In this document: positions 1 to 11,030 of the stretch, piece by piece
How positions within the stretch are numbered: position 1 is the stretch's first letter
How the letters are laid out: each line of letters begins with the position of its first letter
Translations under genes and position numbers: made by a program
Assembly (NCBI GenBank): GCA_009363875.1
Contig: CM018689.1
Location: 58,839,741-58,903,740, forward strand
DNA: 64,000 nt
Origin: Mikania micrantha
Taxonomy: Eukaryota; Streptophyta; Magnoliopsida; Asterales; Asteraceae
Reading direction: 5' to 3'
Notes under the pieces: generated by a model
What the model was told of the DNA's origin: nothing
Database searches by the model: none
Seen by the model: only the letters and a program-made list of their open reading frames with translations

Positions 1-1030
1 TGCTCTTAATGAATATAAAATACATATTTTTTATATATATTATTTTATATGTCAAATAAATAGTTAATTTATTTTATAATAAAGTAATATCGTAAAAAAT
101 AATCATAAATCTTATATATATTTATAATAAATATGATTTGTTACGTTATGAACTTGTTGATTGAGGTTGTATTGATGGAAAATAAAAATTAATAAAAGAT
201 TAAGTTGTGTTGGGTCATTATTGTGATAGTCTAACCTTTATTTACAATCTTAAATAACATTTAAAATTAATATACGACTACCATTATTGTGCATCACAGT
301 TTGACAAATTTGAAATTTAAACTTTGTATTGACTCACATGTATAAACTTTTTTCCCCTTGTAGAGTTGTAGTAAGCCTATATGTACTCATGATATGTTAC
401 ATTGATGTTGCATATATTGACATGTTTTAGGAGTACTTTGTATAATACAATGTACTTGTTGTTAGACAATCACACATTTATGAATTATTTATATGTTATT
501 TACTTATTTGCTATGTGAAATTATATAAATTATACAAAATTTAAGCATAGCTTAATGAAAAACGATTCTAAAGTCATTGACAAAAAAGGGAACGTGACTT
601 GCTTTAGTTTTAAGTGTAATAAACCATCAAAACCGATCAAACCAAATCCAAACGAGACTGAAGCTAAAAATAATCACTTTGATTTTCGATTCTACAAATT
701 CTAATGAAGTCTAGGGATAAACAATTATTATTAAGTATCGATACCCAACTCGCATCGCCCTAACACATATGCTAGTATTCGTTTTATTGTTTTTTATTTT
801 AGTACTAAACTCACAGAATCAACACTGTTCAGTATTCTCTGATTAAGTGCTAATTTGATACCGATCTCATTCCTTTGAGGCATACCCTGCAATAAAAACT
901 GATACTTTTGTTTAAAACTTTTAACAAAATTTGATAGATGTAGTCCCATTTTCTATTTTATTATTTTTTTGTTACAATTAACAAACAAGTACATTACCAA
1001 AAACTAGTTATTTTTCTTAGGAAACTTTTG
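1..1030. other. AT-rich intergenic DNA upstream of the zinc-finger gene
   Basis: I see no convincing gene or intact mobile element here. The stretch is AT-rich and holds only short spurious reading frames. It lies immediately upstream of the hAT-type MITE that precedes the zinc-finger gene, so its right-hand part may be distal promoter. Confidence 0.5.
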
Positions 1031-1038
1031 GATCAATG

Positions 1039-1238
1039 CAGGGGCGCAGCTTTGAAGGGGCTAGGGGGGCGACCGCCCCCCCTGTTTTTTCGTTCAATGG
1101 TGTACATTTTCCGATTCGTAGTGCAAAATTTTTTAAAATTTCTATTTCGCCCCCCCCCTCCGGAAAAAAAAAATACACCCTATGTTCGCCCCCCTGAAGT
1201 TTCGCCCCCCCTACGCTTGGGGTCAAGCTTCGCCACTG
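1039..1238. mobile_element. hAT-type MITE (200 bp) upstream of the ZAT-like gene
   Basis: This is a short non-autonomous DNA transposon. It is flanked by a perfect 8-bp duplication GATCAATG at 1031-1038 and 1239-1246, the target-site length of hAT elements. The left end begins CAGGGGCGCAGC and the reverse complement of the right end begins CAGTGGCGAAGC, a typical hAT terminal pattern. Both ends then run into G- or C-runs (GGGGGGCG near 1070 and CGCCCCCC near 1203). The element has no coding capacity. It sits 484 bp upstream of the start codon of the zinc-finger gene, so it may affect that promoter or leader; that is inference. Confidence 0.85.
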
Positions 1239-1721
1239 GATCAATGGAATTGGATCCAACAAAATGTGGACCGTCAGATCAAATCAACGAATTCGATTCT
1301 CTTGTTTACACATGCCACCCCTTATTTGCTTCCATGCATGAAATTCTCATCCCAATACTGGAAACAGTCATCGAGTCTGTTTTCCATCTTTGATTTGTTC
1401 TTCATTCTTTTTATATTTCGGGTCTCGTTAAATTCCCTCGACCAGATCTGTTTAATTATGGAAATCGATCCTTTCTTTTTGGGTCTGATTTTGCGGTTCC
1501 CAATTAGATTCATCACTTCTTAGTTTCCCATAATTCAAATCAAGCCCTTTCATCTTAGTTTTTCGATTTAGGATTCATGCATGTAACATGTTTGATGCAA
1601 TGCTTTTGAGAGAAATTTCAGCAAATGTAGCAGCGTAACTGATCTTAACCTCTAACACGCGATCAATACACTGTTTTACTGTTGTTTAACTGGTGTAGTG
1701 ATCGAATTTGATTGTGTAACG

Positions 1722-3164
1722 ATGGAAGAAGATCATGATAAAATGAGATTTGTTTGTAAGTTGTGTGATAAGAAGTATCCAAGTGGGAAGTCACTTGGAG
1801 GACACATGAGATCTCATGTGATTGCTGCTGCTACTGCTAGTGCTGCAAATTCATCTGAATCAGATGAAAAGTTTTCAACTTTGATGAATGATTGGAACGG
1901 AATCGAAAACGGGAATCCGAGTTCTTACGTGTTGAGAGAGAATCCTAAAAAGACTTGGAGGGTGGTTGGTTCTTCTACATTTTCATTCCCGAATGAGCGA
2001 ATTTGTAAGCAATGTGGTAAAGGGTTTCAATCTTTAAAAGCTTTATGTGGCCATATGGCTTGCCATTCTGAAAAAGATAGAAACTTGAAGGATTATGATC
2101 ATTCATGGACAAGTGAGAATCTTGACCAAGATGATAAGCTGATAATCGACAGCCATTCTGACACTGAAGAACCCGAGTTTCAAGATCCGACCCGTGTGAC
2201 AAGATCCAAATCCAAGAGGTACAAGAAACTTGTTGTTAAACCATATTCTTTCAATTTCTTAATAACCAACAATGATAGTAATAGCAGTAACTATAATTAT
2301 GGGTCATATTCTGTTTATGAGACTGATGAGCTAGAACAAGAAGAAGTTGCAATAAGTTTGATGATGTTGTCCAAAGATTCCACCAATTGGGGTGGTGTGA
2401 ATTCGGTAGTCGAATCATCAGACAACAATTCTGCTGTTTTAGAGACAAAATCTTCTTCAGTTGAAATGAAAATCAGTAAGAAATCAAGTGCTTTAGATGG
2501 GGATAGTTTTCAATTTGATCATTCCAATTCCGGATTTGGCTGGAATGGGAATCATACCACTAGGAAAATGGAATCAGACATTTCAGTTGAGGAATTGCTT
2601 AGAAATGGTGACCCAAACAAGAAGTCAAAAGGAGTATATGACAAAACTAGAGAACTAACTTATGAACAAAAACTAGAAATAAGAAGGAATCTGTTTAAAG
2701 AATTTGAGTACCGCGGTTCTTTAAGAAAAAGAGTGCGCGATGATGATGATTCATATAATCCTGAACTCGAACGTGATGGGCCGAGTAAGAAGAGAAATAA
2801 GTATGAATGCTTAACTTGCAACAAGATTTTTACCTCATTTCAAGGGCTTGGCGGGCATAGACCGTGTCTCAAAAAGAAGTATGTCGGGTCAAGAAACGAC
2901 AGTGGTGAAAACAGTTTAGAAGGCGAATATGCACATACGCGAAAGCCTAAATTTGATAAGAAAATCAAGGTGAAAAAGACCAAAGGACATGAATGCCCAA
3001 TTTGTTTCAGGATGTTTAAATCAGGGCAAGCTTTAGGTGGTCACAAAAGGTCTCATTTCATTAACGGGTCAATGGATCATTATGCAGCAATGGAACATGG
3101 GGCTCCATCCTGTTCTGATATGATTGATCTCAATCTTCCTGCTCCAGAAGAGGACCATAATTAG
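1722..3164 (+). CDS. C2H2 zinc-finger transcriptional repressor, ZAT type, 480 aa, single exon
   Basis: This is a plant-type C2H2 zinc-finger transcription factor, probably a nuclear repressor. The start is the ATG at 1722; the open frame extends 8 codons further upstream but has no ATG there. Finger 1 (residues 12-32) and finger 4 (425-445) carry the plant-specific LGGH core and C-X2-C-X12-H-X3-H spacing. Finger 2 (95-115) has the variant core ALCGH. Finger 3 (363-382) has C-X2-C and GLGGH but lacks the final His, with Cys382 one residue short of the usual place. Fingers 3 and 4 lie close together near the C-terminus, and a long acidic, serine-rich linker separates them from fingers 1 and 2. 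The C-terminal DLNLPAPEED (469-478) is an EAR motif of the DLNxxP type, known in this family to recruit TOPLESS co-repressors. No intron is needed, which is usual for ZAT genes. Arabidopsis ZAT1/4/9-like proteins are the nearest class I can name; exact orthology is not claimed. Confidence 0.92.
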   Translation: MEEDHDKMRFVCKLCDKKYPSGKSLGGHMRSHVIAAATASAANSSESDEKFSTLMNDWNGIENGNPSSYVLRENPKKTWRVVGSSTFSFPNERICKQCGKGFQSLKALCGHMACHSEKDRNLKDYDHSWTSENLDQDDKLIIDSHSDTEEPEFQDPTRVTRSKSKRYKKLVVKPYSFNFLITNNDSNSSNYNYGSYSVYETDELEQEEVAISLMMLSKDSTNWGGVNSVVESSDNNSAVLETKSSSVEMKISKKSSALDGDSFQFDHSNSGFGWNGNHTTRKMESDISVEELLRNGDPNKKSKGVYDKTRELTYEQKLEIRRNLFKEFEYRGSLRKRVRDDDDSYNPELERDGPSKKRNKYECLTCNKIFTSFQGLGGHRPCLKKKYVGSRNDSGENSLEGEYAHTRKPKFDKKIKVKKTKGHECPICFRMFKSGQALGGHKRSHFINGSMDHYAAMEHGAPSCSDMIDLNLPAPEEDHN

Positions 3165-3475
3165 ATAATCAACCTGGCAAAAAAATTTGAAAAATTTATG
3201 TTAGTTTTTTTGCATATTTTTAATGATATAAATTAGAGAGGTTGCAAGTTGCATTTTTGTTTTGTTATGTTCATCAAATTGCTGCTATGATTCTTGAAAA
3301 CATGTTCAATCTTCAAGATTTTGAGTTGAATTATAGGATTCTTTTCTAAATGTTTAGTTGTTTTAAGATCTTTGTGATGTTTTTTAGACTATTGTGATCA
3401 TGATTCCATATTTATGGTCATTTTGTGTGTGATAAGAAACAAGGGAGCCAATAATACGATTTCTTTAATGTGTAT
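3165..3475 (+). other. Probable 3' UTR and flank of the ZAT-like gene
   Basis: This AT-rich stretch follows the stop codon and ends at the Mutator-type MITE. It contains T-rich tracts and AATGAT/AATAAT-like hexamers that could serve as plant polyadenylation signals, but no exact cleavage site can be named. Confidence 0.4.
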
Positions 3476-3484
3476 TTTAAATTA

Positions 3485-3762
3485 GAGTAAATTACCAAGA
3501 TGGTCATTTTAATTAGCTAGTATTTCACTCTTAATAACTATGTTTCATAAAGTACCCATATAGTTTCAAATATTAGACATTTGTAACACATATAGTCCTT
3601 ATGTGAGGGTAATTTGGTCAATAATGTGAGGGTAATTTGATAACCTAAAAATTATAAGTGTTGCGAATGTCGAAAGTTTGTGACCATATAGGTAATTCAT
3701 GAAACGTAGGGATAAAGAGTATAATACTAGCAAAGCAGAATGATCATATCAGTAATTTACTC
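3485..3762. mobile_element. Mutator-type MITE (278 bp) with long terminal inverted repeats
   Basis: A perfect 9-bp duplication TTTAAATTA flanks it at 3476-3484 and 3763-3771, the target-site length of Mutator-like elements. Its ends begin GAGTAAATTAC. The inverted repeats are imperfect but long, roughly 110 bp on each side: sequence from 3485 inward pairs with the reverse complement from 3762 inward, including a CTAGTATT block and a GTTTCATRAA block. There is no coding capacity. It lies about 320 bp past the ZAT-like stop codon. Confidence 0.82.
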
Positions 3763-3771
3763 TTTAAATTA

Positions 3772-4586
3772 TAAGAAATATTTGGATATATATGAATTAA
3801 AAAGAAGAGTTTATATTGACTTTCTAACCTAGTTATGGTTTAAAAAGAAGCAACACAATCCAATGTATAGAGAGAAACACATTTGAGAAAACAGGAGATG
3901 CAAAGTTTTAGGGCTTAAACCAAAGTTATAAATTAGGGCTTAAACCAAGTAATATAGCAAAAAGCTAAAAACTTTAAGGAATGTTGGGTTCATTAAATGT
4001 TAAGCTAGTAAGATGTCTGAATCTTTTATACTTTGTTTAAAACTTAAGGTTTAACATGCTGGCTGATTGCCTAGATATGTTTTTTTAGTGAAACAAACAG
4101 TTCTAATTTCTGATTGATTCATGATTACAAGTTAAGGGTATTGTTAAAGAGTTTATCAAACAAACACTTAATCTTCCTTGATGCACTCATGTTTTGATAT
4201 ACATATAGAAGCAGATGTTTTATAGACCGATACTCATCGAGACACAGAGTCATTTGTTTACTTATGATCATATTTTATTTATAGAGGTTGTTTTTCCTTC
4301 CTTCTACCAAGAAACAATTTTCTGTCTTTGAATGATAACAACCCAATCAACACTACTAAGCAGTTGTTTTTTAATTAACCCAAATCATATTTTGCATGAT
4401 ATATTTTGTATTAGATAAAGTATTAGTTTATTAATTCTTAGAAGATCATGATGATCAAATCAATCAAGGTTGATCCTTCATTTATTCGGTCTACGAAACT
4501 TTAAAGAATTCACTTTCCATAATGATATCCGGATCAAGAAACATCTAATAAAACAAGTGCTTTTTAATGTTTACTTTCAGTTTTAT

Positions 4587-4617
<31 letters not shown>

Positions 4618-7082
4618 GAGTTTGGACTATACCAAAAGGTCCAAAAACCAGTTTTTGAAAATGATCACCAAGCCCAATAACAAGACCAATAACTACATGT
4701 TAAGTTGGTATGACTTATGAGTCAGTTATGGTTGGTTTAATTAGGAATTTTGTTATAAAATAGATGGTTTAGATTGGTTTTCATGATTTTTTGGATGGTT
4801 TGGAGAACACTTTTGGAATTTAAGCACACCGCTACTCCAATTAGTGAAAACCATAGTCATTTTATATAACAACAGAAAACATGTAACATATAAATCGAGC
4901 AAACAAGCCAACAAGGTAGGATTCTGCTAGCGGGATGCCTAAAAACCAAAAATTTTTCCTAACCACCCATGAAAACCAATCCAATCCAGATATTTAAAAA
5001 AAAATCATTTACGGGTCTATGATTAATAAAAAACCACCCATGCTGAAAATTAATTTATTTTGAGATGTTTAGGTAATTAGACCAGAACAAGGCATTGTCC
5101 ACCACAAAATCGTCGGGCACTACACCTTATAACGCCTTCTCCACATTTATTTGATATTTATATCTCATTTAAACATATTTATCATACCACTGATTTTGTT
5201 TATTTTCCCGAACGAGTTAAAACAATGACATTTAATACAAGATTAAATAAAATCATTATTATTTAATAAAAGAAAGAAAAAAAATAAAATATAAAAATTT
5301 GTCTTGCAAATATTTAATAAGAGAGATATGTAGAAAAACTATTTTTTATGACATATAAAACTTACATGCGTTCTTTGAAAATATTTATTTATTATATAAT
5401 AGTTTATGACCTGTGTACTACACAAGTACCCAATTTAATATAAAAAAATAAATAATTCTTAGCAAAAATTTAGAGGATATAACACAATTTTAAGATAAAA
5501 TATAATTAAAATTTCATACAATTTAATATTTTAAGTAATAAAAGAATTGTATTATCTATTTAAACACTAATTTTTCAATGTTTTTTTTTAATTTTGATTT
5601 AAAAAACAGTCTTTAAATATTTCATATTTTCTAATAATTTGGTTTTTGAAGAACTACAATTTTTTATAATTAACTATTTTTAATGTCTTGTAAACATTTT
5701 TTTAATTTACAAAATGCATAAATATATATTTAAAATTTACTATTATTATTTAATATGAAATACATTTAATACGAGAGAGACGAGAAATTATTGTGAATAT
5801 AGTATAAAATAATGACATGTGTCCTATTTTATTTTTATTTATTGAGTATAGAAGATATAGATATATTTATATAAATATATATTTATTTGCATGATGGATT
5901 ATTTATGATTTAGTTAGCTTTATTGTAATTTTATATAAGTAATATATTTAGGCTCACAAACTAAATTAAGCTATGTAAAGTTTGGCATTGAAATTTTTTT
6001 AGCTGTGGGCTCTAACATAGAATCAAACATAGACTCTAGTTTGTTTAAGCTTTAGCTCTATTTGAATTGTTGACAAGCTAGTTCATGAACGACTTGGCTA
6101 ACTTTTATATATAACTATTAAAAAACAATAATAAATTAAGTTAGAGAAAAGAAAGACTAGTTAGACTGATAGTATAAAATAACTCAGCATGTGAAACTAG
6201 ATCGATATTTTACGTAATAAAAATAATTTTAAATTCCATGACTTTTTGTATGATTTGCAGCCCCACACAAGATTTGTTGCCTAGTGTGACATAGATAAAG
6301 TAAACCTTTTAGATGATTTTAACTTTACTTTATGAATATTGACTCGTGACAATCAAAATCATGGTACCACATTAAAACATATTAAATCATGACACTGAAA
6401 CAAACTTATGAAAACAAGAACTGATGTATCAAGATGATTCATGTATCTCAAATATATATGATGATTAAATAAACAGAAACAAAGCTAGACAATGGTATAT
6501 ATGTGATAAAGCATAAATCCATAAAACAATATATAAATTTATTCTAAAATATATAATTTCAATTTCTATATATGAGTATTAAAAAAGAAAGAAAATAACT
6601 TAATATAAATACAGCATCAAGACAAGTCTTTGAGATTTAATGATCTCAAAAGGGATCAAGAATTGAGAAATGGAACAAATTACGAAGAGATAGAAGCAAT
6701 TTAGTGGTGGAGTCATATAAAATCATTCAAGTGAGTGCATCTCCATCAAAAGCTTCATGCGTGTATGGTGGGATAATTGTGAGTGCAATCTCCTGCAATG
6801 AACCACCTTACGTAATTACAAATATACCCTTTTACTTTGGGGTTATATGTGATCAATAATCATCAATTCTCGAGCTTCATTATAAAGTTGGCCGTCCGAT
6901 AATATATCGGATATTTTTGTACTTTATAAGTCCGTACGTAGCCTTGGATCTGTCGATCTTGTTTTGTACATACAATAATAACCGAAATTACAGCCTGTAA
7001 GTTAACCAACTTGCAAAGTATTATTAAAAAAATATATGTAATATATGTACCAAATGTAAAAGGATGATGTTTTTCTTACACT
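3772..7082. other. AT-rich intergenic DNA with a poly-T tract and possible decayed Helitron
   Basis: No gene is supported. A run of about 27 T residues lies at 4591-4617. The part from about 5400 to 5870 resembles a decayed Helitron-like element on the minus strand: a degenerate GTGTACTACACAAG hairpin near 5413 at one end and a GACATGTGTCC/TATAGAAGATA block near 5815-5860 at the other, similar to the better copy at 30709-31036. This assignment is weak. Confidence 0.3.
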
Positions 7083-7238
7083 TATATATGAGTTATGACC
7101 AACGTACGACCCGTAGAGGCCTGTACATGATAGGTTACGAAGGAGTTTCAGGCGCAATACGACCCGTATAAATCTGTACGGGCCATATAGCTCTCTCTTA
7201 CACGGGTCGTATAGACTTATATGGCCAATATAGTTGGC
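7083..7238. repeat. Short GC-richer repeat with CGTACGACCCGTA-like motifs
   Basis: The stretch has several related short motifs in both orientations (TACGACCCGTA, TGTACGGGCCATAT, ACGGGTCGTATA). They look like the clustered subterminal motifs of a non-autonomous DNA transposon. A stretch at about 45880-46085 has a similar style (GTATGGCCGTACAAA, ACAGTCTGTATA). I could not define terminal repeats or a target-site duplication for either, so the class is unknown. Confidence 0.35.
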
Positions 7239-7669
7239 TAGAGGTGTTACATTAAAATTAGACTTGACAAATTTGACACATGACAAGATAAATGATTAGA
7301 TTTTGGTAAAGAATAATTGTATTTTGGGTTGAAATGGGTAAACTTATGACATATAATGAGTTGATATGGGTAACACCTTAACATAATGCAGATCAAGATG
7401 AGTAACTTAAAACTATGACAATATAATGGATTTAAACAAATAATAATGATCAATAATATACAGGATGGGAAAAATCATTAAAAATTATTCAAATAAACTA
7501 TTTATTTCATTAAAATACATTTTAACTTTAACTAAATTGATGTTTTTTTAAAAGCGACTCATTTAGCCCCAAAATGATTTTCTTTAAAACCCATCCTAAC
7601 CTGCACCCATCCTGACCCGCAATTATCTGACCCGTTACCCAACCCAACCCGTCCATTTTGGCAGGCATA
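7239..7669 (+). mobile_element. hAT-type MITE, family M1, copy 1
   Basis: This is one of six copies in the window of a roughly 385-430 bp element that starts TAGAGGTG and ends with GCCAGGCATA or a close variant. Shared inner blocks are a GGTAAACAATTGT-like stretch, GGGTTGAAATGGGTAA, and ACCCGTTACCCAACCC near the right end. The hAT assignment rests on the 8-bp target duplications of other copies (14861-15246, 36612-36995, 52675-53063). This copy has no clear target duplication. Confidence 0.6.
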
Positions 7670-7990
7670 ATTAAAATTGTAGGGTGTTTAAATATAATAG
7701 CACATGCAAAATGTTGATCACGAAATGCTGTATCTATATAAAAACATGTTTCGACATCACTGACCAAATTATCTCCAACATGTAACATGTTTAGATGAAC
7801 ATAGAAGACACACCTTTCGTTGATATGTTTGTTTATTTTTAAATAGTTATATTATTGTTGAATGAGTTTAAATGAGAATTAGTATATGTTAAAAAAATTA
7901 CTATATAAACTAATATAATATTTTCAATATTCAAGGGCTGAAATTCTTGATATATGGTTAATTCGGTCGATCATTGCAACAATTAAATAC
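7670..7990. other. AT-rich intergenic DNA
   Basis: I see no gene or definable element between the hAT MITE and the CACTA fragment. Confidence 0.4.
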
Positions 7991-8197
7991 TTTGGCGACG
8001 ACAAAATTTGTCGCTATAGGGCTGAGAAATCGTCGCTATATGCTATATCGACGATATGTGGTCGTACAAAGTCACCTTTATTAGAAACGGAAATTTTTCA
8101 GTCTACTTGGACCGTATTTCGTTGCTAAAGGTTGTTAGTCAGCGACGACATGTCGTCGCTAAATAGATCGTCTCTATATACTAATATCCTTGTAGTG
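7991..8197. mobile_element. Terminal fragment of a CACTA (En/Spm-like) transposon
   Basis: The right edge ends TCCTTGTAGTG at 8197, the reverse complement of the CACTACAAGGA terminus typical of CACTA elements. Just inside are several copies of GTCGTCGCTA and its complement, including a GACGACATGTCGTCGCTA palindrome, which resemble the subterminal transposase-binding motifs of En/Spm elements. The same motifs occur inside the fragment at 32822-33687. No opposite CACTA terminus was found, so this looks like a truncated end. Confidence 0.55.
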
Positions 8198-8777
8198 AGT
8201 CCCTCACTAGTTTAGAGATAAAAAATTCAAATTAGACTAAAGGATAGATTATGATAGATTTAATAGTAGGTTTTGATGAATCTTTGAGTATACATGTATA
8301 TATATTCAATGGTTTCGGAGCTCATTGAGTTACCTTTGCACAATTTGTAAAAGAGTTAGTTAATAATATTATAGGATAGGCTTGCCAACTCATTGAATAA
8401 GGAGGCTAAGTTAGCAAATTATAGACTATCCTGCACAAAGATAGGGTAGAGGTATAGTTAATTAATTAGTGTGTGACTTGCAACAATTTAGGGGCTGGTT
8501 GATTGATTTGGTTTTATTTAGACTTTGTGATTACCTTAATTTAAATTGTACATCTTATATTTGGTTTAGTAATGTAGCCGTAGGGAAACATCAATTTCAT
8601 ATTTATTTAAATATGTTTTTAGAAGTTATCCGAAGTACCATTTATTAATATAACTAAAATAGACAAATGAAAGGCCACATCTGAAGTTGTCATATATGTA
8701 TACGTGATATTAAAGTAGACTAGAAAGTTTGAAATTTTAAGTGCAATGGTGATCAACTAACATCCTTACTATACCAG
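8198..8777. other. AT-rich intergenic DNA
   Basis: No gene or element is recognised between the CACTA fragment and the copia element. Confidence 0.4.
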
Positions 8778-8782
8778 TATAG

Positions 8783-9086
8783 TCAAGTCTCAACCCAAAT
8801 CACAATCGAAAACACAAAAATATGGAATATGCTCTCCAATTGTATTAATCAAGAAATATAACTCAAAAACTTTATTATCTCCAATCTCTACCTTCTCAGA
8901 GATCTTTGATTACATTATATAGCCACATGCTATTAGATAACTATTAATTCTAAGTTTATCTAAATAATTATAAAATAACTCTTTATAATTATCCTTTACA
9001 AATTACTATAACTAGGCTATATCTCCTCCTAGTTATTCTGAACCACCATATGCTCGGTGAGTCCGAAATTAGCTCCACATCCAACA
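8783..9086 (-). repeat. 3' LTR of the copia element (304 bp)
   Basis: It matches the right LTR except for four substitutions and the absence of the 5-bp block CAACT. On the element's coding strand the LTR begins TGTTGGATGTGG and ends GAGACTTGA, so its termini are TG...GA rather than the usual TG...CA. Both LTRs and the TATAG duplication agree on this edge. Confidence 0.93.
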
Positions 9087-9101
9087 ATCACTCCCCTAAT
9101 T
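9087..9101 (-). promoter_or_regulatory. Polypurine tract of the copia element
   Basis: On the coding strand the sequence AATTAGGGGAGTGAT abuts the 3' LTR. Its position and G/A-rich core fit the plus-strand primer of reverse transcription. Confidence 0.6.
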
Positions 9102-10998
9102 TCTGACTTGCATCATGTAGATCTTTTATTCCAATTAATACCCGCACTTCAGTGAACTTGTTTCTCGCCAAAGGCTTTGTGAGTATGTTTGCTCGCTGAT
9201 GTTCTCCGCTTACATGTTCAACCCTTACTTGCTCGTTTTCAACGCACTCCCGAATAAAATGATATCTTGTATCTATGTGCTTACTCCGGCCATGGAAAAC
9301 CGGATTCTTCATCAAGGAAATTGCCGACTTGTTATCAACAAACAATGTTATCTTCTGGGATGACTTTCCACTGATCTCACTGTACAAACTTCGAAGCCAA
9401 ATCGCTTGGCATGCAGCAGCCGTCGCGGCCATGAACTCGGCCTCGCAAGACGATAGAGCTACGGTGTTTTGTTTATGAGAGCACCATGTAATCGGAGTAT
9501 CTCCAAAGTAAAACACATATCCAGTCGTACTCTTACCATCGTCTTTATCCGTGTTGTGGCTGCTATCACTGAATCCGGTTATCTCATCAGATCCTCCCTG
9601 CTTATAACATAGACCGTAACCTTTTGTTCCTGATATGTACCGCAACAGATGTTTGATAAGCAACATATGAGATTCTTTTGGGTTTTGCATGTAACGGCTT
9701 GCAATTCCCACAGCAAATGTCAAGTATGGTCTTGTATGCAGCAAGTATCGAAGACATCCAACTATTCTTCTATACTTAGTTGAATCCACCGGCTCTCCTT
9801 CTTCGTCTTTAGTGACCTTGAAACCTGGATCCATAGGAGTTTTCACGGCATTGCATTCTAACATATTATTTTCACTTAGGATTCTCCTTGCATAACCCTC
9901 CTGTTTTATCCTAACTCCATGTGAAGTTTGCTTGACTTCAATGCCGAGATAGTAAGACAGTAATCCTGGATCACTCATCTCGAATTGTTTTTCCATCTCC
10001 TTTTTGAACCATGCAATCTGATCCGGATCTTTTCCAGTGATTGCCAAGTCATCCACGTATATACCCACGATCAATGGCTTTTCTTTTGAGTGAACAATGA
10101 AGACAACTTGTTCCTGTTTGCATCGGGTTAAACCCATGTTTTTCAGGGTAGCATCAAGCTTGAGATTCCAAGCTCGTGGGGCTTGCCTTAACCCGTAGAG
10201 AGCTTTCATCAGCCTATACACTTTGGTTTCATTGCCTTTCTTTTCGAACCCTTCCGGCTGATTTACATAGACTTCTTCCTTCAAGTCGCCATGCAAAAAT
10301 GCGGATTTTACATCAAGATGATGTATTTTCCATCCTTCACGTGCTGCCATTGCAATTATCAGCCTTATTGTTTCCATCCGAGTCACCGGAGCAAACACCT
10401 CCTCGAAATCTATTCCATGTTCTTGAACGTACCCTTTGGCAACAAGCCGAGCCTTGTACTTTGTTGTTTTCCCGGCTGCATCTCTCTTTATTTTGTAAAC
10501 CCATTTCAACCCTACGGATTTTTGCCCTTTTGGAAGATCAGTTAGCATCCATGTGTGGTTTTTCTCGATAGACTCAATTTCTGATTTCATTGCTTGTATC
10601 CGGTACTCATTATCTCTTGCTTGTGCATAGGAAATTGGTTCTTCTTCAGCCATCTGCAATACTTCTTCAGTCCACTCTCTGTTGACCCCATCTTGCACTA
10701 CAAAATCATCCTTAAGTTTTGTTGGAAACACATGTGCTCGTGATGTCCTACGAACTTGTGGTGGTTGTAGGGGGTTATTTGTATTGGATGCTCCTGGGTC
10801 TGGATCATGATCACTTTCACTTCGTGAATTGCTACTTGAGCTGTTGCTTGAATCAGCGGGTGAAGATCCGGAGGCATCAGTCGCATGCTCGGACCCGCTA
10901 GAGGTTGAGTCACTATGGCCATTCTCTTCGGAGGGATGGTCTGTTCTTACTTCCACTGTGAGTTCATCAACATATGGTTTGTCATACCATAATTCCAA
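9088..10998 (-). pseudogene. copia pol, reverse transcriptase and RNase H segment
   Basis: This open frame of about 636 codons has no ATG at its head; it begins after a stop codon and continues pol from the integrase frame. Residues 1-110 are an acidic, serine-rich linker. The reverse transcriptase begins near residue 147 (KWVYKIKRDAAG, YKARLVAKGY), continues through HHLDVKSAFLHGDL and ALYGLRQAPRAW, and has the catalytic YVDD at 314-317. The C-terminal RNase H part has GFSDSSHNTDKDDGKSTTGY, LSSCEAEFMA, LFVDNKSAI and SKHIDTRYHFIRE. These catalytic motifs are intact, and this segment alone looks functional. It is called a pseudogene because it is cut off from integrase and the element lacks protease. 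Confidence 0.9.
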
Positions 10999-11030
10999 TT
11001 CCAGCTTCTTGTCTCAATGAACTTGACACT

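Noticed and set aside
1028..1523. Overlapping reading frames of about 113-121 codons on the plus strand
   Set aside because: They run through the hAT MITE at 1039-1238 and its C-runs, have no recognisable domain, and disagree in frame with each other.
1698..1721. Upstream extension of the ZAT-like frame
   Set aside because: The extra eight codons begin with GTG, not ATG; the first ATG at 1722 gives the family-like N-terminus just before finger 1.
10176..10571. Plus-strand frame of 131 codons inside the copia element
   Set aside because: It is the antisense shadow of the reverse transcriptase and has no domain of its own.
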